Source: Pollenia angustigena
Lineage: Eukaryota > Arthropoda > Insecta > Diptera > Polleniidae
DNA: 64,000 bases
NCBI GenBank assembly: GCA_930367215.1
Contig: OV884058.1
Span: forward strand, 217,042,208 to 217,106,207
Direction of reading: 5' to 3'
The notes beneath the pieces are model-generated. The model searched no databases. It saw only the letters and a program-made list of their open reading frames with translations, and was not told where the DNA came from. Below, one piece after another: positions 57,017 through 64,000 of the stretch. A program made the position numbers and the translations under genes. Within the stretch, counting starts at the first letter, position 1, and each line of letters opens with the position of its first letter.

Positions 57017-57398
57017 TTAGAAAATATTAACTTCGTATAAAAGTTGTTACCAAGTTTTTACTTAATCTCTTATTAAACAAAATAAAATGAAAAATATCGA
57101 ATAAGCCTCTAAAAAAAATATAATTTTTAATTTTTTAAAGAAACGCAGTGTCTTTAATTTTGTTGAAAAACATTTTTCCTAACCTAACCGTTCTAACCGT
57201 TATTTTTAGGCTAGCTCTTGTCTTCAAGATATACCGTTATTTCGAAAATGGAGAAGGTTGCATAACATATTTTCGTTAAACTTTTTTCTAATATGCGCAG
57301 TCGTTTTAGACAAAAAATTTTTTGAACAAAATTTCAAAATTTTTGTTCTTTAAAAAATTGGAAAAACAAAAAAAGCCATAAGTGGTTAAAATCTGTTT

Positions 57399-57703
57399 GT
57401 CTGCTTTCACACGTTTCATCTTTTGATGCTCAATTCTTATGTTTTTTAGGTGAGAGAAGAAAGAAGAAAGGGGGTTAGTACGGAGATGCCTGTACTCGGT
57501 CAGTACGCTTTGTGTTTTTATTCGTTGGTATATACACAGCGATGGCTGCATGTAATTTTTTTCTTTTCTTTTTCTCTTTGATTCGCTGTTAATAAAATTG
57601 TGGTTGTTTTGAAGCCGATTGCTGCGTGTGATTATGTTGGCATCTTTAAAAGGGAATTGAAAAGAAGTTGAGCATCAAAAGATGAAACGTGTAAATTTAG
57701 ACT
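57399..57703. mobile_element. MITE, family B copy 2
   Basis: Inverse-oriented copy of 16299-16615, about 90% identical by eye. TTT on both sides (57396-57398, 57704-57706). Shared interior includes GTACTCGGTCAGTACGCTTT. Confidence 0.9.
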
Positions 57704-58661
57704 TTACAACTTTTGATTTTATTCACAAAATACGAAAAATATCCATTAAATTTTAGAATTTCATAAAACGCAATATTTGTACGGCAGCCTCCCTAAAAAG
57801 TGGAGATGAAGGGCAAGTATGTTTTAGGAAAATATTAAAACCAAAAAAACTAATGGAGGTATGTCATATATTTGATCCCACAAGGGGCGCATCCTTGGCA
57901 TTTATGGAGTTTTTTCTTCAATATATTACTAGTCTGTATTGACAATTTTATATGGGAGCCCGGGTAGCGGGTAGGTACAAACAAATGATATGCGTTTGAC
58001 TATGTTTTTCAAAAGCAAAAGCCCACAAGCACAAATATTGAAGCTGAATTGACGTGTGTTAAAAAAAATAGTTCTAAGTTAGGTTTTGTTTAATATGAGA
58101 TTGCGAGAAAAGTTGTTAAGGCAAAAGTTGTTGGAAACTTCACTAATAACAACTTCTTAGTTAACGATTTTTATGTAAAATTAATATTTTCCAAGTAATG
58201 AGGCATACAAGTTGGGCTTTACGATTTTTATCAAACTTCGCCGATTGTCATACATTTTTTTGGCGTCATTTTTTTTTTTATCAATACCCACCGAATTGGG
58301 GAGAGGGGGGAATAAGAGCATGAAAAAAAAGAAAAAACTATGCTCCATACAGTTTACGACCACCTTAATGTATTTTAACAAGTTTGCTAGTTGGCACAAT
58401 CAGCCTTATTGCGGGTTTTTGAGATGTGGATTAAGTTTAACGTTGTCTGAAACTCGGTATTATTTTTCCGGCGAAATAAGATTTTTTTCTATATTTCACT
58501 GAAGATCCACATTTTAAGCAAAACTAAGCAGTTCCGTCAACATTTTGTATACAAGCTTGATATTGGCGGCACAAATCTGTTTTCAGATTGCCTAAACCTA
58601 GTTTAACTGAGATCTCAAAAACTCAGGCTTAGTCGTTTTTTGTAGTAGATGAAAGAATACA

Positions 58662-58894
58662 GGGGTCTAATCACCGCATACGATATCGAGCAAAATTGAT
58701 CGAAATTAATTATTTTGGTATCATTAAACTCGATATCGAATTAAATGTATTGAATTTAAAACAATAGCATATGATATCGAGTAACTCGACATTACATTTA
58801 TCGAGTTTTCATTTGATACGACAGTGTCTATCGTATGCAAAACAATTCGATAGTTTATTCGATACGATAGTATCGAATGCGGTGATTAGACCCC
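58662..58894. mobile_element. MITE with GGGGTCTAATCACCGCAT ends
   Basis: GGGGTCTAATCACCGCAT and ATGCGGTGATTAGACCCC are perfectly inverted. The interior is dense in ATCGATAT/ATATCGA words (CGATATCGA). A relative may be 59996-60083. Confidence 0.85.
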
Positions 58895-58989
58895 AGGTTC
58901 TGTGTTATTGTCGTTTACAGTCTTTATTGGAGCAAATGCCAAAAAGTCGTAGTGGAGAAAAACAACAATGAAGGTTAACTTGAAGTTTT

Positions 58990-59990
58990 TTATTGTTTTG
59001 TGCCGCATACGCAAAATTAATGCTTATTATCTCAGAAAGTGGCTATTTAAAATGTACATTCCCCATATCTAACTAAATTTTTTAAAAAATGGTCGGTAGG
59101 TCAAACCAATAATGAGCTGACCAAATTAAGACGTAAAAGAAACGGCAGTTTTTCTACTTTGACGCTGATTTTTGCTAATATGTATCTTTTTATAATGTAA
59201 AATTTTTAGAAAAAAATTTTATATTTTCATAACAACAATAACAATTTTTTGTCATATGTAATAAACGGTAAACTTCATATAAAAAAACGCTGACAAAAAC
59301 TTTAGAGTTTTTTTATATAGACTTAGACGTTTGGTATGACAAATAATTGTCAGGTGAAGACCCCATGTACAAATAGTTTTATAAAGTTCTTATAACATTT
59401 GATATCCGATGGATATCGAAATATTGGAACAAATAATTTAATAAATATTATGTATAGTTTTACAAATAATTGGCCTCGATCTCGAAAAAACTATTTATTT
59501 TTATTAATAAAAAAGGTCGAAGGAATGAGATTTAATTTAATATTTTATAATTTTAAAACAATTAGAACGTTTGAGTGCATTTCATATTTTCGATTTACAT
59601 CTTGTATCGGGTATTTCAAATATTTTCTACATTTTTCGATTATATTTCATATTTTTTGAAAAGTTATATTTCAACTTTTTGAAAAGCTTAGAATTTAATC
59701 ATCGTATAATTTAGGTGATAACCAGACCCTTCAAAATTCTACCAAACTGTTTTTGACTACCAAACTTGTCTAAATACTTTTGAAATATGTATGAATTATT
59801 TCAAGAATGATAGAAATAAAGATTACGACATCAGGCAGATATAAACATTTTTTACTGCGCATGTTGGAACTGTGACGTCACACAACCTTCGTTCTCATTG
59901 GCTAATAATTTTTAACTTTCAAACTGTTATGTTTATGTGTAAACATGACACTGGGACAATTTATTATTTTTCTATTAAAATTATTTGAAA
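58990..59990. other. No gene or clear element
   Basis: AT-rich, with a Phe/Ile-rich chance frame at 59399-59659. Nothing recognised. Confidence 0.5.
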
Positions 59991-59995
59991 ACTGG

Positions 59996-60083
59996 GGGCA
60001 AATTACGACATTCGATATCGTTCGAAAATACAATACAACTTAAATCGAAATTTCGATCGATATCGAATGCCGTAATTTTGCCC
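59996..60083. mobile_element. Very short MITE (88 bases)
   Basis: GGGCAAATTACGACATTCGA and TCGAATGCCGTAATTTTGCCC are inverted with two mismatches; CGATATCG words inside, as in 58662-58894. Confidence 0.7.
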
Positions 60084-60219
60084 ATGCAATTTTTTTATTA
60101 GAAGTTACTTTTTTCTTCATAATTTTATTTTTCACTTACATAAATATATGTGACAGTTTCAGTTAAAAGGGACTTATGGGCAAAAAATGAGTTTTGGAGA
60201 AAAACGATTTTGAAGTCAA

Positions 60220-61065
60220 CAAGTTAATTTTGAAACGCCTAAACGCTTTTACAGCTCGAAGCCCGTTTTAAAGGGTCGTTTTGGGGGTCGCTGATTACGA
60301 AACTGGCATTGGATTTTGAAAATTCAAAATGGCGGATTCAATAAGGCGGGTTTTTTTTTAAGTTTAAAGAGTTCATTTTGATACACCTGAACACTTTTAT
60401 TGCTTAAACTTATCATTCGGGGGTTTTTGAGGATGAAGATTACGAATCTGGCATTCGATTTTGAAAATTCAAAATGGCGGATCCAATATGACGGATAATT
60501 TTTGATAACATTATTGGATTTGGCTGCGGATCGTCACTCACGGGCTCTCTGGGTGACTGACTACGAATCTGGTATTAGATTTCAAAAATGGCGTATCCAA
60601 TATGGCGGACCCTTTTTGTAACATTTTTGGAATCGCATGAAATTTGTCACTTAAGGATTTTCGGGGTCGCTGATTACGAATATGGTATTAGATTTTGAAA
60701 ATTCAAAATGACGGATCCAATATGGCGGACTATTTTCGTGTAATATTATTGAATTTGTTTGAAACTCGTAACTCAGGGTTTTTCGGGGTAGCTGATTAGG
60801 AATCTAAAGTCAGACTTTCCAAATTAAAAAAGTCGGAGTTTAAGGCTCTACTTAACGCTGTGTAATTATTCTGGAGTTTCGGGTTTGCTGATTAGCAGTT
60901 TGGTGATTTCGGAGTGTTACGAAAGTAAAAAAAAAGGAAATAGTGAAGATTAAAAAAGTAATGTGTCATATGTATCAAAAGCGACTTGTCGGCCATATTG
61001 GATTTTGAATTTTCAAAATCTAATACCAGATTCGTTATCGTCGGTCCCGAAATCCGCCGAAAGGT
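60220..61065. repeat. Diverged tandem repeat, about 112-141-bp units
   Basis: GGGTCGCTGATTACGAATCT followed by GATTTTGAAAATTCAAAATG and GCGGATCCAATATGGCGGA recurs at about 60291, 60437, 60557, 60669 and 60791, with an inverse unit near 60985-61035. Units differ by up to a third, so the array is old. Confidence 0.85.
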
Positions 61066-61341
61066 TTTCGGGACCAATTACAAACAATTTTGTTACATCG
61101 GATTCTTTTCTTTCTTTTTTTATGCTGCATTAGAAAGAGCGCATTGTCTATTTTAATAATCACCAAAAATGTAAAAATCGATTTATTTAGATTTTATTTT
61201 TCTTTATTATGCTACTTTAAACACACGTTTGAACACTTTTAAAAGTTGTATTTATTGTAATAATATTTTTAATATAAATTATTAAGCAAAATTCTTAGTT
61301 TTTTGACAATTGATATAATATTTTTTATTTGAACTCTCTGA

Positions 61342-61526
61342 AGCTTCGTACAGACGGTGGTCAGATCTTACAATGTAGTCATTAAAGTTGCCTAAAAACG
61401 TCTTGCAACTGTGTGGACATTGTAAGCTCAGTTTCATTTGGCAGATGTGTAAAATTAATGCATCTGACAATGGCACCAGAAAAATTACAACATTGTAAGA
61501 TCTGACCACCGTCTGTACAAAGCTTG
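61342..61526. mobile_element. MITE with about 37-base TIRs
   Basis: AAGCTTCGTACAGACGGTGG through GATCTTACAATGT is inverted at 61490-61526. A single end occurs at 53433-53490. Confidence 0.85.
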
Positions 61527-61859
61527 AGTAAATTAATTGCAGGGCTACCAACTATCACTTAATCCATACATTTTTTGTTAGAAATTACGATTTTCACATA
61601 TAAAAGACAATAAATGTTGTCCTTTTTTTTTACAACTTTACCGCAGACTTCTAAAATCTTTCTTCCATCTACGGTACACATCCATTATGTATAAATATTG
61701 GGCTTCTTTGTGGAATTTTTAAAATGTTCCATATTGTGGCAATAAATGTGACTGTGACCATGTTTTAACTTAAACAAAAATCGATAAAAAAACACAGAGT
61801 TTTGACATACATACATATGTATACATAAATATAACATTTAAATCAGTTTGCTGTAGACA

Positions 61860-62700
61860 AGGCGAATTTATTGCCGGTGAACTTAACAGCCCTGCTGATA
61901 ACTATTTTTTTTTGCCCTTTACAGTACGTTTACATTTGACAGTACTGGCAAGACAGTAAGAAAATACATATTAGTTTCAAAACTGTCTTCGTGACGTGGG
62001 CGTGAATGTTGATGTTCAAGTCCAGCTAAACGTGTTTTACATGAATTAAATAAACTTAAAAACAGCTTAAAATAACTATATTGTGTTAACAATCATAACA
62101 CTAAACTAAAATATAAAAAATCAAAGCAAAATATGTTTAATTTTTTTTACACTTTGATTTTTTTCCCTTTTGCTAACAAAACTTCAGATTACAGAAGTGA
62201 AGGGCACATACATGGTATCACATTTATGCTTGTGTTGACGAAATAACAACAAAGCAACAGCCGAACGTACATTAATGTGAAAATTTTCACAGCCACACAA
62301 AGAAGTTTATAGTGTACATGTGTCAGCGTCGCACAAGCAGCATTTTTATTCCTATGCACGCGGGCATAGGATTTGCAAATGTGCCCGTCACTGGATTACA
62401 GTCAGCAAATGTCAAATCACTGTCCAATTTTACTGTCTGCAAAATTTGCTAGACAGCAGACAAGACAGTTGGAAAAGTGTGCATGTATTAGTGAAAAAGT
62501 TTGAATGTATTGCTACTGTCTTGCCAGTACTGGCAAATGTAAACGCCAAGTTAATTGTTGGATCTGTAAATTTTATTTATTTCCTTGTTTCTGTTTTTGA
62601 CATTGTGACTACAATGATTTTACAAAAACAAATTGCTTGGGGTTTTTGTAGAAGTTGTACTTGTTGCAGGACCGAGATTACCTGTAATGAATTCGCCTTG
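61860..62700. mobile_element. TIR element with CAAGGCGAATT ends and nested inverted repeats
   Basis: CAAGGCGAATTTATTGCCGG at the left, AATGAATTCGCCTTGG at the right. The next pair inward is TTTACATTTGACAGTACTGG and CCAGTACTGGCAAATGTAAA (61930, 62524). The inner part contains the repeat shared with 1318-1405. The 174-codon frame at 62320-62841 runs across the element boundary and is not coding-like. Confidence 0.65.
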
Positions 62701-62701
62701 G

Positions 62702-63510
62702 CTGTAGGTATTTTTACTAGAATTTATTTATTTATAAAAGTAATAAATTTTCTTATTCTTAAAATTTTCGATAATGCATTTTTATACATACATAAACAAA
62801 TTCGCTATAGCAGTAACATACAAATACATTTTTTCTTATGATAATTTTTTATTTAAAGTTGGCTTTTTTGCCAACCATATAAAGAAATTTTTCTTAATTC
62901 TCATTAACAACACATTTGGTCGTTAAGGTAAAAAAAAATCTTATAACTTATATGTATGTAGTTGCAAGATCTTTTTCTGCATCTTTAAAGTTCGTTGTTG
63001 TAACTCTCAGGTACCTACAACAGTTCGTTTTCATAGTAAAATTTTTCTCTTTATTTTTTTTTTACCAGGTACTAAATGGATTTTCTGCAAACTAATTTAA
63101 TACAGAAATTACCTTAATTCTATATAAATCCCTGTTTACCTTAAATATTTTGTTAAGAGTTTAGTAACAAATTCTAATTCCACTACCTAGCTAGTATGTA
63201 ATAAATTTACATAGACTTATATATACCAAATACATTAAAAAATTTAGCATTAAACGAGTTTTTCTTTGTATTTTGTCCTTCGAAAGAAAATTACCAATAG
63301 TTTTAAATAATAACGCATTTTTAACACAGAGTACAGTTACACAAACACTTAACTAAGTACGAGTAGTTTATGTTTCGCAAATAGAGGGTATTTTGACTAT
63401 AAAACATTTGTGTGAAGTTTTATTTTTTTTTTAATTTGTATTACTAACTGTTATCTTACTCTAAGTGCATACAGCAACTATTTATAGCAATTTGTATGAA
63501 ATGTTATACA
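62702..63510. other. No gene or clear element
   Basis: AT-rich sequence; no coding or repeat signal recognised. Confidence 0.5.
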
Positions 63511-63516
63511 TACCGG

Positions 63517-63740
63517 CATGTTCTGGAAATCGAAATCGAAAGAACTTTTCAGTTCAATTTGTTTAAGATAGTTACGTAGTTTTTCATGATTTTTAGAGTA
63601 GTTCTAATAAATTTAAGTGGTACTTAAAGTATGGCGTATATAAAACGGAATATATTAATGATTAAAGGTTCATTCACAAGATCGTTTTGAAAATTTGTTC
63701 GATTTGTTATCCACTAGAATTGGATTTCCAGAACATTGCT
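63517..63740. mobile_element. Probable MITE (ATGTTCTGGAAATC ends)
   Basis: ATGTTCTGGAAATC and GGATTTCCAGAACAT are inverted about 220 bases apart. The inner arms are weak. The remaining bases to 64000 show nothing. Confidence 0.5.
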
Positions 63741-64000
63741 GATAGTTTTGTATGGATATCTGAGTACACATACCGTCGTAACCTTAAATGCAAATGGACG
63801 TAACTAGACAACAATTTAAAAACGTGTTTTTACTCGATTACACAGCACAACAAAATGGAGCTTTTTTAATTTCATGTACTTTTGTAGTTTCATCTGCTAA
63901 TAATGATATCGCTATTCGATTTACCCTGCCAGCTCTAGCTTTAAAGACATAGTGGCAAATATTATTTACATAATTTTTATATATTTTTTTTGTATTTTTC

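Larger units (their letters stand above)
56493..58370. mobile_element. MITE, family C copy 2, enlarged by two inserted MITEs
   Basis: Left end TTAGGATGACCGTTAAAATC and right end GTTTACGACCACCTTAA correspond to the inverse of 42382-43022. Inner parts such as AAATGATATGCGTTTGACTA and GAAGCTGAATTGACGTGTGT match that copy. The additional length comes from 56664-57016, 57399-57703 and intervening sequence. Confidence 0.7.

Noticed and set aside
62320..62841. Cys-rich 173-codon open frame as a small gene
   Set aside because: It crosses the end of a TIR element and part of it is a dispersed repeat also present at 1318-1405; no recognisable domain.

Overview
This is eukaryotic, AT-rich intergenic and intronic DNA, most likely from a higher (schizophoran) fly. 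The only host gene I can support is an orthologue of Drosophila Pep (Protein on ecdysone puffs). It lies on the minus strand, with three coding exons spread over about 15 kb (20943 to 5706). The identification comes from recognising the protein, not from a search. I cannot name the fly's family or species.

Almost everything else is transposable-element sequence, much of it nested. I placed boundaries where terminal inverted repeats (TIRs) and target-site duplications (TSDs) could be read directly. Seven hAT-type elements have 8-bp TSDs (367-895, 9066-10272, 30960-35451, 43185-44393, 43273-43920, 46098-48447, 53788-55830). About ten short TIR elements have TTA/TAA duplications, as expected for PIF/Harbinger. 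There is also a Penelope-like retroelement with reverse transcriptase (RT), a GIY-YIG domain and a candidate hammerhead ribozyme, three LINE copies or fragments, Helentron-like repeats, foldback-like arrays and several tandem repeats.

Layout. 0.2-5.1 kb: hAT MITE, other MITEs, and a LINE tail inserted into one of them. 5.7-21.1 kb: Pep; intron 2 holds a hAT with a decayed transposase, and intron 1 holds a GC-rich LINE RNase H fragment, tandem repeats and an element with an 82-bp array. 21-30.7 kb: MITEs, a 332-bp tandem duplication and a dense inverted-repeat cluster. 30.7-42.4 kb: an old TIR element now split by a ZMYM1-like hAT (itself carrying two Harbinger-like elements, one with a MADF-protein relic, and Helentron-like repeats) and by a second nest containing the Penelope element, which in turn carries a MITE. 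42.4-50 kb: further MITEs, a hAT inside a hAT, and a LINE split by a 2.35-kb hAT. 50-64 kb: foldback-like arrays, a hAT with nested elements, MITEs and a tandem repeat.

Apart from Pep, no gene here looks functional. Every transposon open frame is truncated, interrupted or frameshifted, so the window reads as a record of successive insertions around and inside one conserved gene.
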